NCBI RefSeq assembly: GCF_019977335.1
Contig: NZ_AP024653.1
Location: 3,038,001 to 3,102,000, forward strand
Origin: Arthrobacter sp. NicSoilB4
GTDB lineage: Bacteria; Actinomycetota; Actinomycetes; Actinomycetales; Micrococcaceae
Length of the DNA stretch: 64,000 nt
Direction: 5' to 3'
The position numbers and the translations under genes were made by a program. Below are positions 50,558 through 60,003 of this stretch, piece by piece. The notes under the pieces are model-generated. The model was not told where the DNA came from, did no database searches, and saw nothing but the letters and a program-made list of their open reading frames with translations. The stretch's first letter is position 1. The number at the start of each line of letters is the position of its first letter.

Positions 50558-52822
50558 ATGCAACCGGAATCTGCCCGGACAGCCACGTCTGAGGGCGCCA
50601 CGTCGAACAAAAAAGTCCGACCCGCGCGTGCCCGGTTCGGCTCCTCCGAAGTGCCTGCCTCACGCGCGACCCAGGACCGGATCGACATTCCGGAATTCGC
50701 GCCGAACCTGGAGCCGGAGGGCGACTTCAGCCCGGACCGCTTCCTGGACCGCGAACTGAGCTGGCTCGCGTTTAATGCCCGCGTGCTGGAACTGGCCGAG
50801 GACCCGAACCTGCACCTACTGGAACGCGTCAGCTTCCTGTCCATCTTCGCGTCCAACCTGGACGAGTTCTTTATGGTCCGCGTGGCAGGGCTCAAGCGCC
50901 GGATTGCCACCGGACTGGCCGTCCCCTCCCCTGCCGGCCTCAGCCCGGTGCAGGTCCTGGAGCAGATCGGCGAGGAGGCCCACCGCCTGCAGCAGCGCCA
51001 CGCCCGCGTCTACGCCGAGCAGATCCGTCCGGCGCTGGCCTACGAGCACATCCATCTCATGCGCTGGGAGGAACTCGATTCCCAGGCCAAGGACCAGCTC
51101 AGCGCTATGTTCGCCGAGAAGGTCTTTCCGATCCTGACGCCGCTGGCAGTGGACCCGGCCCACCCCTTCCCGTACATTTCCGGTCTTTCACTGAACCTCG
51201 CCGTCGTCGTCCGCAACCCGGTCAGCGACAAGGAACTCTTCGCCCGCCTCAAGGTCCCGGACCAGCTCCCCCGGCTGATCTCGATTGACGGCCCGCGCGC
51301 CGGCTCGGTGCCCGGCCGGGTGGCTCGCTTCATCGCCCTCGAGGAAGTCATCGCAGTCCACCTGGACCAGCTCTTCGCCGGGATGGAGGTGCTGGAGCAC
51401 CACACCTTCCGCGTCACCCGCAACGAGGACGTCGAAGTCGAAGAGGACGACGCCGAAAACCTGCTGCAGGCTCTCGAGAAGGAACTGCTGCGCCGCCGTT
51501 TCGGCCCGCCGGTCCGGCTCGAAGTCACGAACGACATCAACCCGAATATCCGGGCGCTGCTGATCCGGGAACTGGGCGTCGAGGAATCCGAGGTCTATTC
51601 CGTCCCGGCCCCGCTGGATCTCCGCGGCCTCTCGGTCATCGCCGGAATCGACCGTGCGGACCTGCACTACCCCAAGCATGTCCCGCACACCTCCCGGCAC
51701 CTCAACGAATCGGAAACGTCCAAGGCGGCCAACGTTTTTGCCGCGATGCGGCGGCGGGACATCCTGCTGCACCACCCCTATGACTCCTTCTCCACATCGG
51801 TGCAGGCGTTCCTGGAACAGGCGGCATCGGACCCGAAGGTCCAGGCCATCAAGCAGACGCTGTACCGCACCTCGGGCGACTCGCCGATCGTCGACGCCCT
51901 GATCGACGCCGCCGAGGCCGGCAAGCAGGTCCTGGCCCTCGTCGAGATCAAGGCCCGCTTCGATGAGCAGGCCAACATCTCCTGGGCACGGAAGCTGGAG
52001 CAGGCCGGCGTCCATGTGGTCTACGGCATCGTGGGCCTCAAAACCCACTGCAAGCTCTCCCTCGTGGTGCGCCAGGAAGTGGACGGCCTCCGCCGCTACT
52101 GCCACATCGGCACCGGTAACTACCACCCGCGCACGGCCCGCTACTACGAGGACCTCGGCCTCCTCACGGCCAATGAGCAGGTGGGCGAGGACCTCTCCCG
52201 GCTCTTCAACCAGCTCTCCGGCTACGCCCCGAAGTCGACTTTCAAGCGGCTCCTGGTGGCCCCGCGGTCGGTGCGTTCAGGACTCATCGACCGGATTGAA
52301 ACCGAAATCCGGAACGCCAGGGCCGGGCTCGCCGCCCGGGTCCAGATCAAGGTGAATTCGATGGTGGACGAAGCCATCATCGATTCCCTGTACCGGGCGT
52401 CGCAGGCCGGCGTCCCCGTGGACGTGATCGTCCGCGGCATCTGCTCGCTGCGCCCGGGGGTGCCCGGACTCAGCGAGAACATCACGGTCCGCTCCGTGCT
52501 GGGCCGCTTCCTGGAGCACTCCCGCGTCTTCGCCTTCGCCAATGGCGGGGACCCGGTGGTCTACATCGGTTCCGCGGACATGATGCACCGCAACCTTGAC
52601 CGCCGCGTGGAAGCCCTCGTCCAGCTCACCAGCGGGGACGACACGAGTTACGTCATGGACCTGCTGCGCCGCTACATGGATCCCGACACCGCCAGCTGGC
52701 ACCTCGACAACCAGGGGGAATGGACCCGCCACCACCTCGCCGACGACGGGCAGGATCTCGCGGACATCCAGTCCTGGCTGCTCAACTCCCGCTCGCGCCA
52801 GCGCTCGTCCGGGCTGCGGTAG
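50558..52822 (+). CDS. ppk: Polyphosphate kinase 1
   Basis: Encodes 754 residues. PPK1 reversibly transfers the terminal phosphate of ATP to polyphosphate. The N-domain begins [20 protein letters not shown]; the active-site histidine lies in [13 protein letters not shown] and the second essential histidine 19 residues on in [29 protein letters not shown]-type and [17 protein letters not shown] motifs close the phospholipase-D-like domains. A 45-residue N-terminal extension is not conserved. The ATG has AGGAGAGACC before it. Followed within 12 bases by the Nudix/phosphatase gene. Confidence 0.97.
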   Translation: MQPESARTATSEGATSNKKVRPARARFGSSEVPASRATQDRIDIPEFAPNLEPEGDFSPDRFLDRELSWLAFNARVLELAEDPNLHLLERVSFLSIFASNLDEFFMVRVAGLKRRIATGLAVPSPAGLSPVQVLEQIGEEAHRLQQRHARVYAEQIRPALAYEHIHLMRWEELDSQAKDQLSAMFAEKVFPILTPLAVDPAHPFPYISGLSLNLAVVVRNPVSDKELFARLKVPDQLPRLISIDGPRAGSVPGRVARFIALEEVIAVHLDQLFAGMEVLEHHTFRVTRNEDVEVEEDDAENLLQALEKELLRRRFGPPVRLEVTNDINPNIRALLIRELGVEESEVYSVPAPLDLRGLSVIAGIDRADLHYPKHVPHTSRHLNESETSKAANVFAAMRRRDILLHHPYDSFSTSVQAFLEQAASDPKVQAIKQTLYRTSGDSPIVDALIDAAEAGKQVLALVEIKARFDEQANISWARKLEQAGVHVVYGIVGLKTHCKLSLVVRQEVDGLRRYCHIGTGNYHPRTARYYEDLGLLTANEQVGEDLSRLFNQLSGYAPKSTFKRLLVAPRSVRSGLIDRIETEIRNARAGLAARVQIKVNSMVDEAIIDSLYRASQAGVPVDVIVRGICSLRPGVPGLSENITVRSVLGRFLEHSRVFAFANGGDPVVYIGSADMMHRNLDRRVEALVQLTSGDDTSYVMDLLRRYMDPDTASWHLDNQGEWTRHHLADDGQDLADIQSWLLNSRSRQRSSGLR

Positions 52823-52833
52823 GGGCTCTGGCA

Positions 52834-53811
52834 TTGAGTAGCGATTCGCTGGTCGCCGACCAGACAGACCATCCCGGCGAGGAAATTGCGGTGGTGGCTG
52901 CGGGCGCCCTGCCGTGGCGCGTCGCCGCGGGCGACAACGGTGACCTTGAGGTCCTGCTGATCCACCGCCCGCGGTATGACGACTGGTCCTGGCCCAAGGG
53001 CAAGATCGACCCCGGCGAGACGGTGCCCGAGTGCGCCGCCCGCGAGGTCGAAGAGGAAATCGGGTTGAGGGTGCCGCTGGGCATCCCGCTGCCCTCCATC
53101 CAATACCACGTCCCCGCCGGGCTGAAGGTGGTCCATTACTGGGCCGTCGACGTCGACGGGGCGGCGCTCCTGCCGGACGGCAAGGAAGTGGACAGCATCA
53201 TGTGGTGTTCGCCGGAGAAGGCGGCCCGCCTCTTGAGCAACCCGAGCGACGTGGGCCCGCTGGAGCATTTGGCGGCCGCCCACGCCCGCGGCGAACTGAA
53301 AACGTGGCCGCTCGTGATTGTGCGCCACGCCAAAGCCAAGCCGCGGTCTTCCTGGTCCAAAGCCGAAGGGGACCGCCCCCTGGCCGCCACCGGAATGCGG
53401 CAGGCCCAGGCGGTGGGCCGGCTCCTGCAGGCGTGGAAACCCAAGCGCGTTGTCTCCAGCCCGTGGGTCCGGTGTGTGGCCACCATCGCCCCCTATGCCA
53501 AAGCCTCCGATGCGAAGGTGAAGCTGAACGAAGCACTCACGGAGCACCGGCACGGCCGCCATCCGCACAAGACGGCGGCCGCCGTGGAGGCCCTCTTCGA
53601 CAAGCAGCGGGGCGTGGCGCTATGCACACACCGCCCCGCCCTTCCCACGGTGTTCGCCCAGCTCGGCAAACACATGAGTTCCCGGTTGCGCGCCCTGCTG
53701 CCGGATGCCGATCCCTTCCTGGCTCCCGGTGAGGTTGTCGTGTGCCACGTGGCGCACCACAGCAAGCACAAGGTGGTCGCGGTAGAGCGGTTCAGGCCCT
53801 TCGACGACTGA
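52834..53811 (+). CDS. mutT1: Nudix hydrolase/histidine phosphatase fusion (MutT1-like)
   Basis: Encodes 325 residues from a TTG at 52834, with AGGGG eight bases upstream, 12 bases after the ppk stop; an open frame running back into ppk is not family-like. The N-terminal Nudix domain has the complete box GKIDPGETVPECAAREVEEEIGL (G, E and REVEEE residues). The C-terminal half is a histidine-phosphatase fold with LVIVRHAKAK. Mycobacterial MutT1 has the same fusion, lies beside ppk and acts on 8-oxo-dGTP and diadenosine polyphosphates. Substrate here is inferred from that. Confidence 0.9.
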   Translation: MSSDSLVADQTDHPGEEIAVVAAGALPWRVAAGDNGDLEVLLIHRPRYDDWSWPKGKIDPGETVPECAAREVEEEIGLRVPLGIPLPSIQYHVPAGLKVVHYWAVDVDGAALLPDGKEVDSIMWCSPEKAARLLSNPSDVGPLEHLAAAHARGELKTWPLVIVRHAKAKPRSSWSKAEGDRPLAATGMRQAQAVGRLLQAWKPKRVVSSPWVRCVATIAPYAKASDAKVKLNEALTEHRHGRHPHKTAAAVEALFDKQRGVALCTHRPALPTVFAQLGKHMSSRLRALLPDADPFLAPGEVVVCHVAHHSKHKVVAVERFRPFDD

Positions 53812-53844
53812 GGTCCTTGACCCGGCACCCCGCTGGCCATACTT

Positions 53845-53864
53845 TGTGTCAAGTACTTGATACA
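53845..53864. promoter_or_regulatory. Operator-like palindrome upstream of the membrane protein/GntR pair
   Basis: A 20-base inverted repeat centred on the perfect TCAAGTACTTGA (53849-53860), with one mismatched pair in the outer arms. It lies 27 bases before the membrane-protein ATG, where an autoregulatory GntR/YtrA-type repressor would bind. Confidence 0.55.
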
Positions 53865-53890
53865 TTGCTGCAGAATCTTTGGGGGATTTT

Positions 53891-55561
53891 ATGCCGGTCC
53901 AGTTCAATTTGCCGCCGCTGCTGCTGCTTGGCCCGCTCCTCGCCGCCGTGGTCGTCTACGTGGTGCTGCGCTGGGTAATCTGGCCACCGCGCACGGGGAC
54001 CACGCCGTCCTCGGTGTCGGAACACGCGCTGTGGGTGGGCGTCATCGGCTGGCTGGCGAGCTCCCTCCAGGGGGCGATGAACCTGGGCATCATCCCGGCG
54101 GATCATTCTGCCGGCGGCACCCTGACCAGCGCGGAGACCATCGCCCCCGCACTGACGTGGTCCGTCCTTGGCTGCCTGACGGTCCACGCCCTGGGCCAGA
54201 TCACCTGCCCCGGTCCTCGCCGTTTGCGGCGGCAGGCCGTCCTGTCAGTCCGCCACATCGGGGACTTCCTGCCCCGCAGGCTGGCCCTCACCACAGCAGC
54301 CATCTTCCTCACCGCCGCCGCAGCCATCGCCCGGACGGCCACCCTTCCCGGATTCCCGGCCGTGGCGACCACGACGGTCCCCGGCGACAGCCCCGACAGC
54401 GACAGCTACTTCAGCGGCGGCGGTGACGGCCGCATCCCCGGGCAGGAGGTCGCCGGGTGGCTCGGAGGCGCCCTGGTGATATTGGCGGGCGGGACGTGGC
54501 TGGTGCTGTGGCTGATCGCCAGCCGCCGCCAGCTGGAGACCCTCGACGCCGCCGATAACGCCGTGCTGCGGACCATCGCCATGAACCGCTTGCTCCGGAC
54601 CGTCGCCACGGTGGCCGCAGGCCTCGGGGTGATCGCAGGCAACTTCGCGGCCCGGCCCGATCCGGCCCAGGGCGCAACATCCTGGACAAATCCGGCCGGC
54701 CTCGCGGGAACCGTTGTGCTCCTCGTCATGTGGTGGTGGCGGCCGCCGCGGCTCGCGGCCGCCGGGCTGGGCGTGCGGAACCGGCCCGAGGCAGGGATCG
54801 CCGCCGGGCGGCAGCACCCGGCAGCCAGACTCGTCTCCTCACTCGGGGCGCTGCTGGGCCCGGCGGCCGCAGTGCCGCTGCTTGCCGGAGCCTTCTTCGC
54901 CCAGGCCCTCGCGGTTGCCACCGGCTACGGTTTTGCCGGATTCGGTTTAGCCGGCGTAGCGGCTTTGATGGCCGCCGCCGTGCTGCTCGTTATTACCGCC
55001 GGGGAGCTCCTGCTGCAGCACAATTACGGCACTCCGGACGCCCCGCGCGGCTGGCCGCGGCAGCCGGTGAGTCCTGCCCTGCTGACCACTGCCGTCCTGG
55101 CGCTGCTCGTCTTCCTCATCGTCCTGATTGTCACGGCGGTGGGCAATGCCCGCCTGGCGGAGGGCCAGGCCTGGGTTCCGTCCGGACTGCTCGCCGCCGG
55201 AGTCTGTGCGGCCGCCCTTCCGGCGCTCGTCACGGCCAAACGCCGCCGGGGCATTCCCGATGCCCCGGCGGGACTGGACGCCGCCCTGCGCGCCATCACC
55301 GTCCACCGGGTGGTGCGGACCCTCGCGGCCGCCCTCACCGCCCAGGCTGCTGTCCTGCTGCTGACCCAGAGCAACGCCTGGGCGGCGGTCCTGGGCCGGG
55401 CGGCGTTCGGGTGGACCGACCCGGCCGAGTCATCCTGGTGGCCGGCGATCACAGCCGGTGCGGTGCTCGGCGTAGCGGCCACGGTCATCGCTGTCATCCC
55501 GGTGCGTGCCCTGGCCCGGCCCGCCCCGGCTCCCCTGCCAAGGAAGGAAATCTCCGCGTGA
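53891..55561 (+). CDS. Polytopic membrane protein with internal repeats, unknown function
   Basis: Encodes 556 residues from the ATG at 53891 (GGGGGA upstream). About 12 transmembrane helices. Two halves show a recurring pattern: VLRTIAMNRLLRTVATVAAG then TSWTNPAGL in the middle, and LRAITVHRVVRTLAAALTAQ then FGWTDPAES near the end, suggesting internal duplication. A Gly/Asp/Ser-rich external-looking loop (DSPDSDSYFSGGGDGR) lies near residue 170. No transport family recognised. It overlaps the GntR gene by four bases, so the regulator probably controls it. Confidence 0.82.
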   Translation: MPVQFNLPPLLLLGPLLAAVVVYVVLRWVIWPPRTGTTPSSVSEHALWVGVIGWLASSLQGAMNLGIIPADHSAGGTLTSAETIAPALTWSVLGCLTVHALGQITCPGPRRLRRQAVLSVRHIGDFLPRRLALTTAAIFLTAAAAIARTATLPGFPAVATTTVPGDSPDSDSYFSGGGDGRIPGQEVAGWLGGALVILAGGTWLVLWLIASRRQLETLDAADNAVLRTIAMNRLLRTVATVAAGLGVIAGNFAARPDPAQGATSWTNPAGLAGTVVLLVMWWWRPPRLAAAGLGVRNRPEAGIAAGRQHPAARLVSSLGALLGPAAAVPLLAGAFFAQALAVATGYGFAGFGLAGVAALMAAAVLLVITAGELLLQHNYGTPDAPRGWPRQPVSPALLTTAVLALLVFLIVLIVTAVGNARLAEGQAWVPSGLLAAGVCAAALPALVTAKRRRGIPDAPAGLDAALRAITVHRVVRTLAAALTAQAAVLLLTQSNAWAAVLGRAAFGWTDPAESSWWPAITAGAVLGVAATVIAVIPVRALARPAPAPLPRKEISA

Positions 55562-55962
55562 GCGCAGGGATCACAGTGGACCTGGGTTCGGCCACACCGC
55601 CGTACGAACAGATCCGGGCGCAGATCTCCTCACTGATCGCGCTCGGAACTCTGGCGCCGGGCACCCGGCTGCCGACGGTACGGAGCCTCGCAGCGGACCT
55701 CGGCATCGCGGCCGGGACCGTCGCCCGGGCCTATAAGGAGCTCGAACAGTCGGGGCTGATCGAAACCCGGCGCCGCAACGGCACGGTGGTCGCCGGGACG
55801 CCGACGGCGGGGATCCCGCCCGAAGCCCCGGCACCGGAGGCTGTCGCAGGCGAGGTGACCGCCGCCGTCGACCGCTACATTGCGGAAGGCCGCCAAGCGG
55901 GATTCGACGACACCGCGTTGCTGGCAATCCTGCGGACGAGGCTCAGCCAGCAAGACAAATAA
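55558..55962 (+). CDS. GntR-family regulator, YtrA-like short type
   Basis: Encodes 134 residues starting at the GTG that overlaps the membrane-protein stop (GTGA). N-terminal winged helix: PPYEQIRAQISSLIALGTLA, TRLPTVRSLAADLGIAAGTV and ARAYKELEQSGLIETRRRNG are canonical GntR. The C-terminal part (about 50 residues) is too short for a FadR or HutC effector domain, as in the YtrA subfamily, whose members usually repress a linked membrane-protein operon. Confidence 0.93.
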   Translation: MSAGITVDLGSATPPYEQIRAQISSLIALGTLAPGTRLPTVRSLAADLGIAAGTVARAYKELEQSGLIETRRRNGTVVAGTPTAGIPPEAPAPEAVAGEVTAAVDRYIAEGRQAGFDDTALLAILRTRLSQQDK

Positions 55963-55995
55963 GGAGGGAATGCCAGTTCTCAGTAGACTGGGACG

Positions 55996-56799
55996 GTGAG
56001 CATTCCAACGCCTTATGAAGACCTGCTGCGCGATGTCCTGGAACACGGCACGCACAAATCGGACCGTACCGGGACGGGAACCCTGAGTGTGTTCGGCCGC
56101 CAGATGCGCTTCGACCTCAGCAAAAGCTTCCCCCTGGTCACCACGAAGCGCGTGCACTTCAAGTCCGTCGCCGTAGAGCTGCTCTGGTTCCTCCGCGGCG
56201 ACACGAACGTGAAATGGATGCAGGACCAGGGCGTCACCATCTGGAACGAATGGGCTGACGCCGTGGGTGAACTCGGCCCGGTCTACGGCGTCCAGTGGCG
56301 CTCCTGGCCGACTCCCGACGGCGGCCACATCGACCAGATCGCCGAGCTCATCGAGAACCTCAGGACGAATCCCGATTCACGCCGGCACATCGTCTCGGCC
56401 TGGAACGTCGCCGAACTCAAGGACATGGCCCTCCCGCCCTGCCACGCGTTCTTCCAGTTCTACGTGGCCGACGGGAAGCTCTCCTGCCAGCTCTACCAGC
56501 GGTCCGCCGACACCTTCCTGGGCGTGCCGTTCAACATCGCCTCCTACGCTTTGCTGACCTGCATGATTGCCCAGCAGACCGGACTGGAACCGGGCGAATT
56601 CGTCTGGACCGGCGGCGACGTCCACATCTACGACAACCACATGGACCAGGTCCTCAAGCAGCTCGCCCGCGCCCCCTACGAGTACCCGCAGCTCAAAATC
56701 ACCCGCAAGCCGGACTCCATCTTCGATTACACCCTCGATGACTTCGAGGTGGTCGGCTACCAGCACCACCCGACGATTAAGGCCCCGATAGCCGTATGA
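55996..56799 (+). CDS. thyA: Thymidylate synthase
   Basis: Encodes 267 residues. ThyA methylates dUMP to dTMP with methylene-tetrahydrofolate. The catalytic cysteine is C149 in [32 protein letters not shown], the [11 protein letters not shown] phosphate-binding arginines and [20 protein letters not shown] are all present. GTG start at 55996. It overlaps folA by four bases (ATGA), coupling the two enzymes that consume and regenerate folate. Confidence 0.98.
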   Translation: MSIPTPYEDLLRDVLEHGTHKSDRTGTGTLSVFGRQMRFDLSKSFPLVTTKRVHFKSVAVELLWFLRGDTNVKWMQDQGVTIWNEWADAVGELGPVYGVQWRSWPTPDGGHIDQIAELIENLRTNPDSRRHIVSAWNVAELKDMALPPCHAFFQFYVADGKLSCQLYQRSADTFLGVPFNIASYALLTCMIAQQTGLEPGEFVWTGGDVHIYDNHMDQVLKQLARAPYEYPQLKITRKPDSIFDYTLDDFEVVGYQHHPTIKAPIAV

Positions 56800-57383
56800 G
56801 CAACGACAAGATCCAGGGCGGGCAGCCCGCCGACTTCGCCGACACGCTGAGGGGCCTTACCGGGCTCGGCGTCGTCTGGGCCCAAACCAGCACCGGTGTG
56901 ATCGGCAAGGACGGCGGCATGCCGTGGCGCCTTCCCGAGGACATGGCGCACTTCACCCGGCTCACCGCCGGCCACCCGGTGATCATGGGCCGCAAGACCT
57001 GGGAGTCCTTTCCCGACAAGTACCGCCCCCTGCCCGGACGGACGAACATCGTCATCACCCGCCAGGAAGGCTGGGGCGAGACACCGGCGGCCGAAGGGGC
57101 CACCGCGGTCAGGTCCCTGGACGACGCGCTCCTGGAGTCCCAGTTCGCACCGGGGAACGACATGGTCTGGATCATCGGCGGCGGCAACATCTACGCGCAG
57201 TCCATGGACCTCGCCAACGTCGCGGTCATCACCACCATCGACGCCGCAACGGAGGGCGACACGTTCGCCCCGGAACTCGGCTACGACTGGACCATGGGCG
57301 CAAGCCTGCCTGCCGACGGCTGGGAAACCGCCGGCAACGGCACCCGCTACCGCATCAACGTGTGGCGCCGGACGGAGGGCTAA
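56796..57383 (+). CDS. folA: Dihydrofolate reductase
   Basis: Encodes 195 residues. The enzyme reduces dihydrofolate with [25 protein letters not shown] holds the M20 loop and catalytic acid; [14 protein letters not shown] and [13 protein letters not shown] are the NADPH-binding motifs. A 25-residue non-conserved N-terminus precedes the domain. The ATG overlaps thyA; a small membrane protein follows three bases after the stop. Confidence 0.97.
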   Translation: MSNDKIQGGQPADFADTLRGLTGLGVVWAQTSTGVIGKDGGMPWRLPEDMAHFTRLTAGHPVIMGRKTWESFPDKYRPLPGRTNIVITRQEGWGETPAAEGATAVRSLDDALLESQFAPGNDMVWIIGGGNIYAQSMDLANVAVITTIDAATEGDTFAPELGYDWTMGASLPADGWETAGNGTRYRINVWRRTEG

Positions 57384-57386
57384 GGA

Positions 57387-57605
57387 ATGCTGAAGAAACC
57401 CGAAACCCTCTTCGTCCTTGGCTACATGCTGCTTCCGCTGCTGGCGCTGCTGTCCGCGATCGTGGGGCTGACCATGATCCTCGGCGGCAACAAGATCGTC
57501 GGGGCAATCGTGCTCGTGGTGGTCACCCAGGCGTTCGCCTTCGGGGCGTTCTTCGCGCTCAGAAGGCGCAAGCACGCGCTGCTCGCGGAGCGCACCGGCG
57601 AGTGA
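57387..57605 (+). CDS. Small two-helix membrane protein after folA
   Basis: Encodes 72 residues with two transmembrane helices (LFVLGYMLLPLLALLSAIVG and IVGAIVLVVVTQAFAFGAFF) and a basic C-terminus RRRKHALLAERTGE. It starts three bases after folA and so belongs to the thyA-folA transcript. Similar short proteins occur at this place in related actinobacteria without known function. Confidence 0.82.
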   Translation: MLKKPETLFVLGYMLLPLLALLSAIVGLTMILGGNKIVGAIVLVVVTQAFAFGAFFALRRRKHALLAERTGE

Positions 57606-57617
57606 GCCCGGCCTGGT

Positions 57618-57649
57618 CCGGGTGATGGGGAGATCAACCCATCGCCCGG
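57618..57649 (+). terminator. Hairpin ending the thyA-folA operon
   Basis: CCGGGTGATGGG with CCCATCGCCCGG (12 pairs, one G-U) around an eight-base loop, 13 bases beyond the last stop. No T-tract follows, so it may be a weak terminator. Confidence 0.6.
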
Positions 57650-57755
57650 CGCCGCGGTTCCGGCTACATTGGTGCCGGTTAGATACTCACACGGGAATGC
57701 ACCAGGTCTTGATCCCAGCCGGTTAGGCTGAGGCACGTAAAAGGGGGACGCCGCA

Positions 57756-58868
57756 ATGGCAGGAAACTTGTGGGGCGCCGACGTCGCCCAGTTGCGGACA
57801 CTTGCGCAACAGTTCGGCAAGACGTCCGAGACGCTGCTGCAGCAGTCCACCACCCTGACATCGGCCATCAACGGCAACACGTCCTGGAAGGGTGCCGACG
57901 GCGCCCGCTTCACGTCCGAGTGGAACAGCAGCCACCGCGCCCTGATCCAGAAGACCGCGCTCGCTCTCAAGGCGGAGTCCAAGCGGCTGATGACCCACGC
58001 CGAGCAGCAGGAGAAAGCCAGCAACGCGGCCGCGGCGGCCGGCGGCGGCCCCGGAATTCCGGGCGCGCCGGGCTCGCAGGGGAACTGGGCACTCCTGGGA
58101 GGGGCTGCCGGGCTCGGTATCCTCCGGAACTTCATGGGAGTCCAGAAGAACATCAAGGCCCCGCTCACCTTGGCAAAGCATCTTGGCCAGTACGGCTGGG
58201 TCCTGAAGAACCGGCGAGCCGAACTCGTGAAGTCGATGCTCACGAAGGGCCGCCACCGGCTCGGCGGCCCTGCCTTCGACACGCGGCACTTATGGCAGAA
58301 CACCCCGGGCAACAAGGCCCTCGACGGACTACTCAAGGAGTCCGCCAAGAGCAGCAGGACCATGAAGCTGATCGATCAGGCGTCTGACGTCGCTTCTTTG
58401 AAGAACCTGCAAGACATCAAGGGACCGTTGGATAAATTCCTCGGCCCGCTGAACAAGGTCGCGAGCCTTACTGCCGAAAAATCCTGGCTTTTCGAAGGCA
58501 AGAAGTACGAATGGCTCGGAAAGGCAGGGCTGGCCCGTGGCCTCGGCTGGGCCGGGGTGGGGTTCAGCGCCTATGACTCAGTTCAAAGTTTTGCAAAAGG
58601 GGACATCGAAGGGGGCCTCGGCAGCGCCTTCAAGGCCGGTCTTGGCGTCGGCTGCTTCCTGCCGCCTCCGGCCGGTACGGTCTGCCAGGTTGCCAGTGTC
58701 GGCATCGCCGTTTACGAGAACTGGGACACGATCAGCAGCGTCGGCAAGAACGTCGGTGAAGGCATCGTCAACGCCGTCAAGGATCCCGGCAAATTTGTCA
58801 GCGACACGGCCGACAACATCAAGGATGCCGGCAAGTCCGTGGCTAAGTTCTTTGGCTTCGGGGATTAG
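57756..58868 (+). CDS. WXG100-domain protein with hydrophobic C-terminal domain (putative type VII secretion substrate)
   Basis: Encodes 370 residues with GGGGG upstream. Residues 1-95 form a WXG100-type helical hairpin: LRTLAQQFGKTSETLLQQST, the turn SWKGADGARF and ALKAESKRLMTHAEQQEKAS. A Gly/Pro linker (about 100-115) leads to a middle region rich in Lys and Leu, then a Gly/Ala-rich amphipathic or membrane-active C-terminus (ARGLGWAGVGFSAYDSVQSF, GGLGSAFKAGLGVGCFLPPP) with two cysteines. No enzyme motif is recognised. WXG-headed proteins of this size are often exported by ESX/type VII systems. No secretion genes are in the window. The next two genes lie tightly downstream. Confidence 0.82.
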   Translation: MAGNLWGADVAQLRTLAQQFGKTSETLLQQSTTLTSAINGNTSWKGADGARFTSEWNSSHRALIQKTALALKAESKRLMTHAEQQEKASNAAAAAGGGPGIPGAPGSQGNWALLGGAAGLGILRNFMGVQKNIKAPLTLAKHLGQYGWVLKNRRAELVKSMLTKGRHRLGGPAFDTRHLWQNTPGNKALDGLLKESAKSSRTMKLIDQASDVASLKNLQDIKGPLDKFLGPLNKVASLTAEKSWLFEGKKYEWLGKAGLARGLGWAGVGFSAYDSVQSFAKGDIEGGLGSAFKAGLGVGCFLPPPAGTVCQVASVGIAVYENWDTISSVGKNVGEGIVNAVKDPGKFVSDTADNIKDAGKSVAKFFGFGD

Positions 58869-58877
58869 GAGACTCAC

Positions 58878-59531
58878 ATGACCATGCAGGACGAGACGAC
58901 CCAGGAGCCCCAGCTCGGGGTCGATGTCATCGGCTTCGGGGTGGGCGAATTCGCCTACCTGCTGAATGTCTTCGAAGGTCCGGTCCGCGATCGGTCGGTC
59001 AGTGTTTTCCGCGCGGAGGAACTCGTGGACGACGACACACTGTCCACAGCCGGGGCGTCATCTTTGATCGCCAGGGACCTGGCGACGGTCGATGACGACG
59101 GCGACCTCGGCGTGAAGGGGGTGGCGGCGGCCGTCGCAACCGCCCTCGGGCACGCGACGCGCTGGACTGAGCTCTCCCTGCTCACCAAAGACAGCATGGA
59201 TAACGTCGTGCTGGTCGAAGCGCCGGAGGTTGCTTTGATGCTGCAACCCCGGGTGCTGGGGACCTGGTTCGTCTTCGCCCAAGACGCCGCCATCAGTTCG
59301 GCAGAGGCCACCCTCCGCGTGGTCCGCCTGCATGTCGAGCAGAATCCCGGGGGCACGGCGTACCTGGTCTTCAAGACCCTCGACACGGAGAAGCACCTGC
59401 TGGTCCGCCGCGGCGAGGACTCGTGGGCCACCGGCATCCCCGACTTCGCCACGGACGAAGTCGCTGAAACCGAAGGCTTGGACGACTCAGGACTGTTGCG
59501 CGCCATTGAGGACTCGCGTGGCCAGGCGTAG
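58878..59531 (+). CDS. Unknown protein of the WXG100 cassette
   Basis: Encodes 217 residues, acidic, without membrane segments or signal peptide. It starts nine bases after the WXG100 gene with GGAG upstream. It looks like a mixed alpha/beta soluble protein (GVDVIGFGVGEFAYLLNVFE, VVRLHVEQNPGGTAYLVFKT). No family recognised. By position it could be a chaperone, targeting factor or immunity protein for the WXG100 protein; sequence alone does not decide. Confidence 0.75.
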   Translation: MTMQDETTQEPQLGVDVIGFGVGEFAYLLNVFEGPVRDRSVSVFRAEELVDDDTLSTAGASSLIARDLATVDDDGDLGVKGVAAAVATALGHATRWTELSLLTKDSMDNVVLVEAPEVALMLQPRVLGTWFVFAQDAAISSAEATLRVVRLHVEQNPGGTAYLVFKTLDTEKHLLVRRGEDSWATGIPDFATDEVAETEGLDDSGLLRAIEDSRGQA

Positions 59532-59919
59532 CCCCGACGTGCCCCAGGAACCGGGTTACGAGCCCGGCCGCCCCCCGGAGGAACGGGTACGTCACCGCCT
59601 CTCCGAGGACGGCGAGCTGGTCACCTACACGGACGAGGAATACGGCGTCCGCAAAGATGACGGCGGCGGCATCATCAAGCCCGTGAACTCGTCGTGGGGC
59701 CTGCTCTTCCTGGCAATCCTGATCACGCTCGCCTTCGGCGGGATGCTGTACGGTCTGGCGCAAATCGCCATCACTGGTCAGTGGGACATTCTTGGACGCA
59801 CCTGGTGGATGTTTCTGGTGATCCAGATACCGCTGATCGCGAGCTGGGCTGGCTACCTCAAGGAACGTAAGGCGGAGAAGCTGCGCAGGGCCCGCAACCT
59901 GCCCCGGCCGGTCGGCTAG
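59518..59919 (+). CDS. Two-helix membrane protein of the WXG100 cassette
   Basis: Encodes 133 residues from a GTG at 59518 with GAGGA five bases upstream, overlapping the previous gene by 14 bases. A hydrophilic N-terminus (1-55, rich in Glu, Arg, Asp) is followed by two transmembrane helices (SWGLLFLAILITLAFGGMLY and WWMFLVIQIPLIASWAGYL) and a basic tail (KERKAEKLRRARNLPR). A membrane immunity protein or an anchor for the secreted partner is possible. No family recognised. Confidence 0.78.
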   Translation: MARRSPDVPQEPGYEPGRPPEERVRHRLSEDGELVTYTDEEYGVRKDDGGGIIKPVNSSWGLLFLAILITLAFGGMLYGLAQIAITGQWDILGRTWWMFLVIQIPLIASWAGYLKERKAEKLRRARNLPRPVG

Positions 59920-60003
59920 TCCCACAACCGGACCAGCGCCGGTTGGACCGGGCCGTGACGTAACCGACTGCGCCCCGGGGCCGGCAAAGTCTAAACTGGG
60001 CGC

